Positions 33,656-42,839 of a DNA stretch of 48,167 nt are shown in pieces. Source of the stretch: a virus; IMG/VR virus record IMGVR_UViG_3300009703_000032, positions 1 through 48,167 of that record; one strand, 5' to 3'. Positions within the stretch are counted from its first letter, which is position 1, and every line of letters starts with the position of its first letter. The notes beneath the pieces were generated by a model, which did no database searches, had not been told where the DNA came from, and was given only the letters and a program-made list of their open reading frames with translations. A program made the position numbers and the translations under genes.

Positions 33656-33671
33656 TATGACATATCTAATA
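33656..33671 (+). promoter_or_regulatory. 16-base motif copy 2 (TATGACATATCTAATA)
   Basis: Exact copy of the motif at 26445-26460. Here it lies just past a strong terminator and ends one base before the ATG at 33673, so it could restart transcription for the downstream giant genes. No Shine-Dalgarno sequence is visible in the remaining leader. Confidence 0.45.
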
Positions 33672-33672
33672 C

Positions 33673-34272
33673 ATGAATGATTCTAAATTATTAGCTTATA
33701 AGGCCCAATATGGCTCTGTATATTCAATAGTGCTAGAAGAATACACCGTCTATTACCGAACACTCACAAGCTGGGAGGTCCAAAGCATAATTGAATTACA
33801 GAAGAACAAAGCCACCTCAGTAGATGTAGAGGTTGCCGCCTGCTGTATGGCTGTCCTACATCCTTCCGAAGTCCCTACATTTAAAAGGCCCGGAACTATA
33901 TCTGCCCTTTTTCTAGAGATCTGGGGTAAGACACTACCAACAGAATCCACATTAGAGGGGGTAGCGGACGCTAGTAGAGAATGGGCCGAGGCAGCTATTG
34001 ATTCAAACTTTGCAGTAGCCTTAGCCTGCCTTATGTGTAAAATGCTTCCGTCACTATCTTTAACAGATTTACTTTCCTTATCTGTTACTAAATTAATACG
34101 TATAGCCGCTTTAGTAGAGGAGATTACTGGATCTCCTATACTTGGCGGAATAGATCAAATTCAACAGCAAGCCTCCGCAGTACAAGAAGGTATGGGTGTA
34201 ACTCAAGAGCAAGCTGATAAGACTAATAGGGTACTTCAGCAGGCCCTTAGTGATTTTAAAAATACTAACTAA
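33673..34272 (+). CDS. Second tail-assembly-chaperone-like protein, 199 aa
   Basis: 199 residues, mostly helical, with SWEVQSIIELQKN near residue 33, two short Cys residues in AACCMAVLHPSE, and a helical coiled-coil-like C-terminus (DQIQQQASAVQEGMGVTQEQ). Position immediately before the giant tape-measure-position gene and after the first chaperone-like protein suggests a tail-assembly or tape-measure chaperone. The leader has no recognisable ribosome binding site, and the repeated 16-base motif ends one base before the ATG, so its mRNA may be nearly leaderless. Confidence 0.6.
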   Translation: MNDSKLLAYKAQYGSVYSIVLEEYTVYYRTLTSWEVQSIIELQKNKATSVDVEVAACCMAVLHPSEVPTFKRPGTISALFLEIWGKTLPTESTLEGVADASREWAEAAIDSNFAVALACLMCKMLPSLSLTDLLSLSVTKLIRIAALVEEITGSPILGGIDQIQQQASAVQEGMGVTQEQADKTNRVLQQALSDFKNTN

Positions 34273-34274
34273 GT

Positions 34275-37200
34275 ATGTCAAGATATGAAGACCAAATAAC
34301 CCCTCCCGAACAAACAGGGAGTGCCATAGCTAAAGGCTTGGGTCAAATGGCTCTTACTATGGCAATGTTTATAGGAGGCAGTGCCCTTGCTACCACGGGT
34401 TTACGCAAGGGAACAACAGCCTTACTTTCCAGGCTTGCAAGTCACAAAAGTGGACTTAAGAAAGCCGCAGAATATGGACTAAAAAACAATGCATCTTTAA
34501 CTGCTTTTTTATCTAAAACAAACACCAAAGTACAACCCCTGGCCAACTATTTACATAGAGCAGCCACTTCTTCCACCGCTATCAACGCTGAATCTACTTT
34601 AAATAATATAAAAAGTATGTCTGGAAAAATGAGCCAATATAGGAGCTTTGACAGAGGACAAAGAGGCGCACTTATGCGTAAATGGGGTTCTGAGTACTTT
34701 AAGGAAACGGCCTTTCTTGCCCCTACTTTTTACGTGATGGAACAGAACATAGGAGTTCTAGGAGAAGGACCAGAACACAAAGAAGGACCTGCATGGTGGA
34801 ATGTACCTGGACATGCTATAAACTTTGCCAAGTACCTACCTACCTACGTAGGAGCTGATGCTGTTTTCAGGGGCGGCGGTAAGTTTGTAAAAGCAGGTTT
34901 TGGTACATTAGCTGACAAAATTGTAGATCATGTTCCTCAGGTAATACAGGATAGTCTAGCAAAAACAGCAGAATCCTTAAACCGGGGAGACTACTTGAAT
35001 ACCTCCGTTGGAGGATTACCATTAAAGAATTTCACTGCCGGACTAGGCGCCGCTAGTGAGGCCTTCCAGCATGCCCTTGGTTCTGGCAGAAAAAAGCTAT
35101 TTACACAAACTAATAAAACTCTGTCACGTTACAAAAGAACAGGCGAAAGTATGGGTTCCATTTATAAGTTTGCTAAAAAAGCTTTTACAGAAAAGTACGA
35201 CTATTCCTACAAAAGGATACTTGAGAGCTACGAAAAGAGAAAACAAAGTTCTAATAGAGATTCCAAAACATCTTTTGAAAGTAACTTTGATGATTTTCTC
35301 CAGTTTATGGGCACACGCGCCGGTACAAATCAGTATATAAATACAGTAGGTGGAGCCAATTATGCTGCTGGCGGAAAAGGACTAGTACATAAAGCATTCT
35401 ATAACGAGAGTGGCAAACTCCCTTATATGGCTCGGTTATTGGGTTTACGCAAAGCTAAATCTTCGGATTTTTCACGAAGGGTTAGAAAGAATCTTATAGG
35501 AAGTGTTTATACTGATATAAAGAAAATACAAGCAGGTGCCAACACTAAGATACTTGCTGAAAAGAATAAAACAGATTTCATTGATAATGTCCTAGCAAAA
35601 GATATGTACTTCAATGAACGAACCAAATCTCTAGTTGATATCAAGAAAATGGGTCCAAAATATTGGACTGATAAAATGCTACACTCGAAACTACTTGTTC
35701 TCGGTAATAAATTCTCAGTAGCAGATCTATTCCCAATGAAAGCAATTTCCCGAGGAGAAATGCACAGAGTCATGCCTGTGAATGACTTAATGGCTATTGC
35801 TCCGAGCTCTCAAACTGCTGCATTTAAAAAAGGGGCTTGGTCACAAATGGGCACCGGAAAAGCTAGGAGCCATACTAATATTTATAATTTCCGAAGAACT
35901 CCCGGCTTATTGGTTAGAAAAACAGGGGATAAAAATTACAATCTATTCGACGCGCAAGAAGGGAAATGGGAACAAATTGGACATAGCCTAAAGGCAGCCC
36001 TTGTTTCTGATTCTCCGAAATTAGCTAATGTATATATTCAAGGACAAATGAAAGGAACCGGGGATTTAAGCGATAGTAGCGGAGGTTCTGATAATCCATT
36101 TTTTAGTTTTATGCAACGTCATCTTGGAATGTTTGATGGAAAGGGATCAGCGCCCAGTGTATTTACTCGACTAAGGACAGTTCTTCCCGATAAGTTTAAT
36201 AGTATGATTGATGGAAAACATAGTTCATATAGCTCCTATAATGCCCGTAACACTATCAAAGAGCTTAAACAATGGATGGGTACTGATTTAGGAAAGAATG
36301 GGCCTAATCGAATAACTAAGGAAACTCTAAACTCTCTTATGCTTAGGGTAAATTCCCTAAGTAGTAAAATGAGTAAACGTTCTTTTGATGATGTATTGTC
36401 TGATGATTATTATATGACAGAAGTAATTGATTTCTTAAATCATCAAGGTGTAATTAAAGAAAGCGGACTACGCGCTGGAAAGGTTTTATCAGATAATAAT
36501 AGTTTATTAAAAGTAGCAGAGACGATTAGAAAGAGGAGTCAGGACTCTGACTTTTTTAGAGAATCTAAAGCTGTCGACAATATTCTAGACGCAGTAAGAG
36601 TGGGAGGTAGAGGACTAGAGAATAGAGGAGGTATAGAATCCCCTGTTCAAAAGATAAAACGGTATATCTACGAGTACTCTGTCTACCATAGTAACCAACA
36701 GGACATGGCTGCCGGTACCGGCATTCTTGATCTAATACAGGCCAAAGTAAAGACTGCTGTCTCGGAAGGTAGGGTCGGAGCGAAGCAAGCGTCCGAGATA
36801 GAATTTGGAATGTTCAATGAACGACTAAGATATGACATGAAAAAGTTCACTACATCTACAATTGTGGATCCTGACAATCTGGCCGCTTATGGTAATCAAA
36901 ATATTATAGATGAATTAAAGACTTATTCTGATAGACACTCTTACTTCCTAAAAAAGGCTAATGACTATTTAAAACAAGATTCAATCTCAGGCCCCGGCTC
37001 TGTGCTGGACGAAGTAACGTCCCAGTTAGGGATGATGGAAACTACATGGGCAATGAATGCGGGCATCGATATTAACGACTTAGTCGCTAGTGCTAATATG
37101 GTTAAAAATGCGAATCCCTTCATAGCACTTCCTACAGATATTAAATCTGTAGCAGAGCTTGGCCTAGGGTGGGGTTTTAACACAATTAATAAATTAATCA

Positions 37201-40200
37201 GTAGTACCGGCTTAGGATGGGACGAAGGTAAATATAATACGGCAGGCGGTGTAGCATCCTTATGGGGAAAAAGGCTAGGCGCTTTTGCCGGAGCTACAGT
37301 TGCTTATACTGCCGCTGATACCTTTGTAGATGTTTCAGGTTTATTTGATTGGAGTTTCTTAGATGAAGGAATAACAGTCGGAGTAGCAGATCAAATGGTA
37401 AAAGCTCGTATGCTCTCTGGCTGGGCGTACGATAAAATGGGAGTAGACAATGCTGCTCGTTACATGGAAGGCCTTATGCCGGGATCCTCAAAAGTAATAC
37501 CTGGAGCTGCTCTGGGGTTTGCAATGGGCGGTATTAAAGGAGCGGCTATAGGAGGACTAGCTAACGCATACTTACAACCTCAACTAGCAGAAGGTCCCTT
37601 ATCTTTTCTAGGAGCAGTACCTGTCCTTGCGCCCTTTGTGCAGGATTTAACAAAAGATTATGCAGATCTTCAGGATTTATATTCTGGAAAAGACATGGTA
37701 GCTGCGAGGAAGGGGCGCGGCTGGTGCCTTACCCCGGATGACAGAGTGCAAACAAATTATGGACAGTATGTCTACGCAGATACTGTAAAAGTAAAAGATA
37801 AACTAGTAGGCTTAGACGGAAAAACACATGAAGTTTCACAGATACTTACACGTGAGGTTGATGAGGCTATAGTACAAATTAAACCTTACCATACTTATAT
37901 ATCTCCAAAATTAACAAAACAACATCCTGTTTTAACTTCTCTAGATACAAAAGAACTAAGGTGGAAAGAGGCGGGTCAAGTTAACGAAAAGGACTGGCTA
38001 GTTTATAAAAAACCCCTCGTTAGCTCGCGTTCAAAGAAACTAAGATTACTGCATTTTTTAGATGAGAAATTACCCTATTTAATAGAAGGAGAAGGGCCGC
38101 ATAGTAAAATTACCTTACTTCAAAATCAAACTACTACTAATCGTTCTACGAATACTTACTGTAGGAAAGGAGTAAGTATCCCTGGTGAATTTTCTACTGA
38201 CCACGACCTGGGGCTTTTTCTTGGATGGTTCATGGCTGAGGGAACCATCCAGCACAACGGTAACTACCTAATAGAAGCCACTTACAGTGCCGAAGAACAA
38301 TATTGGGTAGATTCAATAATTACGTATCTAAAAGAAGCTTGGAAAGTTAGAAAAGTTACAATTAGTTCTCCTTCTCCAAAGGGTACGGTTAATGTAATAA
38401 ACGGCAAAAAATCAGTATCCACAGGACAGACAAGACGTATTCGTTTTTCTTCTGTAGAGCTCTGGTCTGTTATTAAGAAACTTTGTTATAAAGGTACAAA
38501 GAAATACAATAATCCTGTTTTTCTATCTTTCGGTAAAGAATTCTTAAAAGCCTTTTTAGTAGGATGGTTCTACGGCGACGGACACTTCAGCAAAAACAAG
38601 AAAGATTATTATATTAATGCTGCCTTTACTTCGGCATCGGAACAGCACATCTTGCAACTCTGGAATATGTTATTAGTTTTTGATATATTTGGATATCTTC
38701 AAAAACGAAATGAAGGACAATCCTACAGAATAACAATAAACGCAAAACAGCTTCAAAGTTTCCTAAATCTCGGAGCGACTAAATACTACACAAAAGAAAG
38801 CTGTGTACTACAGGAAAATTCCTTTAATTTAAGAGATACCTTCCATATAAAAAAGGGCAGAGTATTTATTAAAGTTAAATCTGCCGAACAACTGCATTAT
38901 TCTGGTCTTGTGTACGATTATACTGTAGAAGAGTCTCATAATTTTTCTTTAGAACAGTTTATAGTACATAATTCATTGGGTTTAACACCTATAGCCGGAG
39001 GCAGGATTGAGAGATACGAACCTGGGTGGTATCCTCGTCTGAAAGCTCAATCCCAAGCTACTCCTACTTTATATGGTTCTAAATTAGAACAATTTTTAAC
39101 AAGAGATGTACCTTTTGTAGATTTTTCTTTAATGGATATAGTAGACCCGCACTACCTAGAAAAGAAACATTGGTCTGATAGACCTTATCCTATTCCCTCG
39201 ACAGTATTCTCAGAGGTACCGGTGATTGGTCCTCTAGCAGGAGCTACTGTAGGGAGACTATATAATTCGCTACACCCAATGGCACTAGGTAACGAAATGC
39301 ACGAAGATGCTGCTCAAAGAGCCTATATGAAAGGAACTAGTACAAATTGGAAAGGGGAATCAGCTGGGACTCATGGTCCGCAGTACCAGGGTTACTTAGG
39401 TAATTTTAATACCGGAAACACCATGGCGGGGCAAGGGTCGCAAAAAGCAGCTATTATGTCTCCTCACAATATCAAACCTTTAATAGGTGAACAAGTTTAT
39501 AAAGGATGGATTGAGCCTATGGGTCTTCCCGGCTTCATAACATCAGCAACTATGTGGGGAGGGGATGAGCCGTATACTAATATACCCATAGCGGAGAGTG
39601 CAGATAAAATGGATTCCCTTGCCAGAAGATACTGGGATGCAGGTTTAGGAGACTTAGCTGGAACTACTGAACTGTTCCGTAGGGCAGTCCCCCGTCCAAG
39701 AACAAGTATAGAAACTGTAAACTTTCTTGGCAACGAAATGCCTACTTGGATGCCAAAGCAATTCCAAGAGGGCGACCCTTACTGTTTAACTCCTGATACT
39801 CTGGTCGAAACAGAAGGAGCTCTTATCAGGGCAGACGAAGTTGAAGTGGGGACACTAGTCAAAACATTACATGGACTTTATTTCCCAGTAGAGGCAATAA
39901 AAAACCGAGAGGTAGATGAAGATATTTTTATCATAACAATTGATGGTATTGAAGATTTCCCAATCGCAGTGACCGGCGGACACCCTTTCTACATCAATGA
40001 CGAGTGGGTCTTTGCAAAAGATCTAACTTGCCAAGATAAAGTTACATATCCTCTATTAAACATAGAACTACCCAAACAGATAACTGTCAAGGATAAAAGT
40101 ATCCCACTAAACGGAGCATCCACTCATCTAGCGGGTCTCTTAGCTAGATGGTCTATAGTAGAAAATGACAAAGTAAGTTATAGAGTAGACACACCTGACG

Positions 40201-42839
40201 CTATAATAACTGAAATAAAGTATTACATAAATCAATTCATACAAGATCCTGAATACTATGTAGATCTTGTTAATGTGCTACAAAATGATGGAATGCATAC
40301 TCATTTATTATCAGGTACTCTGGTTGATCTAGTTGGATATCTTAAGGCTTTTCTAGTGACGTCAGAAACCAATGAGAATGTAGCTATCTTTAGATTCCAC
40401 AATAGTAACTCTGCATATAAAGCATGGACATCGCTACTCCACCATAAGATACCAGGAAGAGTAGTAGGGAATACCTTGATAGTATCTGGTCTCGCCTTAG
40501 TCGAATTAGGTTATTACTTGAATATTAATGTAAAAGGACTTGGCCCAAGTGAGATTGTAGTACACGGTGACCCTGCTTTTCAAAAAGCAAGCAGAGGACC
40601 ATGTGTATATCTTAATATCAGAAACATAGAACGAAGACCCTATAAGGGATTAGTTTACGCACTTGACGTAGGGGAAGGGGAAACGTTCACAGTGCCCGGA
40701 GCCGTTGTGCATAATAGTAAAATAGCAAACGGAGAGTTATTACTTCCGGGTGATTCTTATGAAAACTTCTTCAAACCTTCTATTACATTTCCCACTGGTG
40801 CCTCTCGCTTGGGTTACACTCCATATGAGCAAGCTTTGACAATGGTAGGTCTGGGTGAATTTGACCTAGATACCCAAGAAATATTAGAACACGGTACGGC
40901 TATTCACGAAATGGTGCAGAATCAATTAATTCAAACAGGTTTAGCAACAAGAGTAGAAGCATTAATCTCAGACGCAGAGCTAGATCTTAGATCTTATGTA
41001 GATGCTATGTATAAGGACCCAAGAACAGGACAAGAATTACCTTTAGAAATTAAATCAATTGGAGGACACGGTTTAGGCAGATTATCCAAGCCAAAGTGGA
41101 AGCATAGAATTCAGGTTAATTCATATATGGCAATGATGGGGGTTACCCAAGGAAAGTTCTTATACGTATCCAGGGATAACCCCGCAGATACAAAAGAGTT
41201 CAGTGTACGTTTTGATCCGAACCTATGGGAAAGAACTAAGGGAGATCTTCTAGAAGCAAGGAGACTTGCCACTGAATTTCTAGAACAGGGCTATGGTGAT
41301 TCCATGGCTGGGTATAATTATATTGATAGAATGCAGGTATTGCTGAATGCTAATCCATATTCAAAGGAGTATAGAGAGACAGAGAAACTGGCTGAACAAA
41401 AGTTCGACCGGGGATATTTATCTGTTCTTGAAGAAGAACGATTCAGTAAGTTACAAGAGCAGCATAAGGCAATGATGCTGAAATACCAAATGTATCCACA
41501 TCGTTTTAAGGTTAGCCAATTAATTAACCCAGAAGAAGAATATCAAAACTTATCACAAAATGAGCACATAAGACCTTCTTCGGATTATGGAATTGTAGAA
41601 AGAATTATTGGTTCTTTCTGGGAGTATGGCACACATCTCCGCTCTCCTCTCCATACCAAAGTATTAGGTCATTATTCTCCAGAAGAACAATATGAGAATA
41701 TGATGCTAAGGGGAGACTTCGCAAGTTGGACTTCCCCGGTTGAGGGTTTCGCAAAACCTTACGCTAGGGGTTTGAGAGCTACTCGGGATCCCTTACAAGG
41801 AAGTGTGTCTTGGGGAATAGGCGGGGCATTACTAGGCGGAGGCCCCGGCGCAATGCTAGGAGCAGCAGTAGGAGCCACATACGGAACACTACATGGAATG
41901 TATAGAGCGGTAACCGGTAGTCACTACGTACCGGATAGTTTTAGAGAAAGACAAGAATACCAAGAATATTTTGACATGGTGGAATATCAAAGAGCTCAAG
42001 ATATGTATGAAGCCACTGGTAATCAAAAGTATCGTAAACAAATTCTCGGAAGCTACGGAGGGTGGATGAATACTGGCGGGGGACAGGGATATAATTTAGA
42101 GTATTCTAATTCAAATATAGGTTATAATGTTGGAAGTAGTCCGCAGACTAGAACATTGCAAAGGATGCATAATCCGGCAGCAATGGGAATGGGGTCTGAT
42201 ATGGGATTTGGTTCTCCGTGGCATGGTTCTGATCCAAATACGGCATTAGGTTTCGAAACAGATGTAAATATTTATAATGCTTTTTCCGCCATGCCCACTT
42301 GGGACAGGCCTTTCTGGACTGCTTTCTTAGAAGCTCCGGAAGGTAAACGGGAAAAGATTCTAAGCATTGCGGACTCTAAAATGGGAGATATGTTAAAAAT
42401 GGCGTGGGGACGAGGTGAAGAAGTAAATTTACCAAATCCTGATACTTTTTTTAATTCCTATAATAGGCCATCAAGTCTGCACCCATTAATGAGCCCTAAT
42501 GTAGACATTAGCGACTATCAGACAGCGACAGTATTAAATGAGGGTATGGAGGCGCATGACTTTGGAATGGGGTGGAGAGATCAAATGTTAAGAATTAAAA
42601 ATAACCCATTGATTCAACCTATAGACATAAATGGAGTAAGCGGAGATATAGGAGCAATGGACATGTCACAGGGAGAAGTGACAGATGCTATCAGACAGCT
42701 ATTAGATAGAATGGGGTTTGTCGGCTATACTGTAAATGTGAGAGTAATCCCAGTAGAAGGCAGTGAAACCACAGTAACGCTAAATGTCAGAAGAACATAT
42801 GCAGATGAAATAGTAAAGCAGATACATGGCTCAGAATAA
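34275..42839 (+). CDS. Giant virion protein with two inteins and a PD-(D/E)XK nuclease domain
   Basis: 2854 residues as translated, about 2127 after removal of two inteins. It sits at the tape-measure position. A hydrophobic N-terminal segment (about 17-45, GLGQMALTMAMFIGGSALAT), another at about 1060-1100 and a C-terminal glycine-zipper segment (SWGIGGALLGGGPGAMLGA) suggest membrane contact. The regions around the inteins (GRGW/SLGLTPIAGGRI, then DRPYPIP; and QEGDPY/SKIANGELLLPGDSYE) look like conserved structural modules. Residues about 2200-2330 carry a RecB/Cas4-like nuclease pattern: His2211, Glu2228, Asp2243, Glu2258-x-Lys2260 and HRIQVNSY (His2277, Gln2280). It may be a tape measure, an injected protein, or both. 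No clear ribosome binding site precedes the start, 2 bases after the previous stop. Confidence 0.8.
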   Translation: MSRYEDQITPPEQTGSAIAKGLGQMALTMAMFIGGSALATTGLRKGTTALLSRLASHKSGLKKAAEYGLKNNASLTAFLSKTNTKVQPLANYLHRAATSSTAINAESTLNNIKSMSGKMSQYRSFDRGQRGALMRKWGSEYFKETAFLAPTFYVMEQNIGVLGEGPEHKEGPAWWNVPGHAINFAKYLPTYVGADAVFRGGGKFVKAGFGTLADKIVDHVPQVIQDSLAKTAESLNRGDYLNTSVGGLPLKNFTAGLGAASEAFQHALGSGRKKLFTQTNKTLSRYKRTGESMGSIYKFAKKAFTEKYDYSYKRILESYEKRKQSSNRDSKTSFESNFDDFLQFMGTRAGTNQYINTVGGANYAAGGKGLVHKAFYNESGKLPYMARLLGLRKAKSSDFSRRVRKNLIGSVYTDIKKIQAGANTKILAEKNKTDFIDNVLAKDMYFNERTKSLVDIKKMGPKYWTDKMLHSKLLVLGNKFSVADLFPMKAISRGEMHRVMPVNDLMAIAPSSQTAAFKKGAWSQMGTGKARSHTNIYNFRRTPGLLVRKTGDKNYNLFDAQEGKWEQIGHSLKAALVSDSPKLANVYIQGQMKGTGDLSDSSGGSDNPFFSFMQRHLGMFDGKGSAPSVFTRLRTVLPDKFNSMIDGKHSSYSSYNARNTIKELKQWMGTDLGKNGPNRITKETLNSLMLRVNSLSSKMSKRSFDDVLSDDYYMTEVIDFLNHQGVIKESGLRAGKVLSDNNSLLKVAETIRKRSQDSDFFRESKAVDNILDAVRVGGRGLENRGGIESPVQKIKRYIYEYSVYHSNQQDMAAGTGILDLIQAKVKTAVSEGRVGAKQASEIEFGMFNERLRYDMKKFTTSTIVDPDNLAAYGNQNIIDELKTYSDRHSYFLKKANDYLKQDSISGPGSVLDEVTSQLGMMETTWAMNAGIDINDLVASANMVKNANPFIALPTDIKSVAELGLGWGFNTINKLISSTGLGWDEGKYNTAGGVASLWGKRLGAFAGATVAYTAADTFVDVSGLFDWSFLDEGITVGVADQMVKARMLSGWAYDKMGVDNAARYMEGLMPGSSKVIPGAALGFAMGGIKGAAIGGLANAYLQPQLAEGPLSFLGAVPVLAPFVQDLTKDYADLQDLYSGKDMVAARKGRGWCLTPDDRVQTNYGQYVYADTVKVKDKLVGLDGKTHEVSQILTREVDEAIVQIKPYHTYISPKLTKQHPVLTSLDTKELRWKEAGQVNEKDWLVYKKPLVSSRSKKLRLLHFLDEKLPYLIEGEGPHSKITLLQNQTTTNRSTNTYCRKGVSIPGEFSTDHDLGLFLGWFMAEGTIQHNGNYLIEATYSAEEQYWVDSIITYLKEAWKVRKVTISSPSPKGTVNVINGKKSVSTGQTRRIRFSSVELWSVIKKLCYKGTKKYNNPVFLSFGKEFLKAFLVGWFYGDGHFSKNKKDYYINAAFTSASEQHILQLWNMLLVFDIFGYLQKRNEGQSYRITINAKQLQSFLNLGATKYYTKESCVLQENSFNLRDTFHIKKGRVFIKVKSAEQLHYSGLVYDYTVEESHNFSLEQFIVHNSLGLTPIAGGRIERYEPGWYPRLKAQSQATPTLYGSKLEQFLTRDVPFVDFSLMDIVDPHYLEKKHWSDRPYPIPSTVFSEVPVIGPLAGATVGRLYNSLHPMALGNEMHEDAAQRAYMKGTSTNWKGESAGTHGPQYQGYLGNFNTGNTMAGQGSQKAAIMSPHNIKPLIGEQVYKGWIEPMGLPGFITSATMWGGDEPYTNIPIAESADKMDSLARRYWDAGLGDLAGTTELFRRAVPRPRTSIETVNFLGNEMPTWMPKQFQEGDPYCLTPDTLVETEGALIRADEVEVGTLVKTLHGLYFPVEAIKNREVDEDIFIITIDGIEDFPIAVTGGHPFYINDEWVFAKDLTCQDKVTYPLLNIELPKQITVKDKSIPLNGASTHLAGLLARWSIVENDKVSYRVDTPDAIITEIKYYINQFIQDPEYYVDLVNVLQNDGMHTHLLSGTLVDLVGYLKAFLVTSETNENVAIFRFHNSNSAYKAWTSLLHHKIPGRVVGNTLIVSGLALVELGYYLNINVKGLGPSEIVVHGDPAFQKASRGPCVYLNIRNIERRPYKGLVYALDVGEGETFTVPGAVVHNSKIANGELLLPGDSYENFFKPSITFPTGASRLGYTPYEQALTMVGLGEFDLDTQEILEHGTAIHEMVQNQLIQTGLATRVEALISDAELDLRSYVDAMYKDPRTGQELPLEIKSIGGHGLGRLSKPKWKHRIQVNSYMAMMGVTQGKFLYVSRDNPADTKEFSVRFDPNLWERTKGDLLEARRLATEFLEQGYGDSMAGYNYIDRMQVLLNANPYSKEYRETEKLAEQKFDRGYLSVLEEERFSKLQEQHKAMMLKYQMYPHRFKVSQLINPEEEYQNLSQNEHIRPSSDYGIVERIIGSFWEYGTHLRSPLHTKVLGHYSPEEQYENMMLRGDFASWTSPVEGFAKPYARGLRATRDPLQGSVSWGIGGALLGGGPGAMLGAAVGATYGTLHGMYRAVTGSHYVPDSFRERQEYQEYFDMVEYQRAQDMYEATGNQKYRKQILGSYGGWMNTGGGQGYNLEYSNSNIGYNVGSSPQTRTLQRMHNPAAMGMGSDMGFGSPWHGSDPNTALGFETDVNIYNAFSAMPTWDRPFWTAFLEAPEGKREKILSIADSKMGDMLKMAWGRGEEVNLPNPDTFFNSYNRPSSLHPLMSPNVDISDYQTATVLNEGMEAHDFGMGWRDQMLRIKNNPLIQPIDINGVSGDIGAMDMSQGEVTDAIRQLLDRMGFVGYTVNVRVIPVEGSETTVTLNVRRTYADEIVKQIHGSE
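37725..38972 (+). mobile_element. Intein 3 in giant virion protein, with LAGLIDADG endonuclease
   Basis: 416 residues (Cys1151 to Asn1566). Block A CLTPDDRVQTNYGQYVYAD, block-B-like SPKLTKQHPVLTS (Lys-Gln-His-Pro), two LAGLIDADG motifs LGLFLGWFMAEGTI and FLVGWFYGDGHFS, block F VYDYTVEESHNFSLEQFIVHN and +1 Ser. All splicing residues (Cys1, block-B His, penultimate His, Asn, +1 Ser) are present. The endonuclease acidic residues are present (AEG and GDG), so homing may be active. Splicing joins GRGW to SLGLTPIAGG. Confidence 0.93.
39783..40715 (+). mobile_element. Intein 4 in giant virion protein, endonuclease decaying
   Basis: 311 residues (Cys1837 to Asn2147). Block A CLTPDTLVETEGALIRADEV, block-B-like VTGGHPFYINDEWVFAKDL, block F LVYALDVGEGETFTVPGAVVHN, +1 Ser. 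Splicing residues look intact. The middle still shows LAGLIDADG-like remnants (THLAGLLARWSIVE and LVGYLKAFLVTSE), but the acidic catalytic positions are lost, so the homing enzyme seems dead. Splicing joins QEGDPY to SKIANGELLLPG, a segment just before the nuclease domain. Confidence 0.92.

Noticed and set aside
33205-34272. Programmed frameshift joining the two chaperone-like genes
   Set aside because: Stop codons, a 96-base gap and a strong terminator separate them, so no slippage could fuse the products.
35056-35340. Alternate-frame open stretches inside the first giant gene (also at 35797)
   Set aside because: They are nested within a coding frame of normal composition and have no ribosome binding site.
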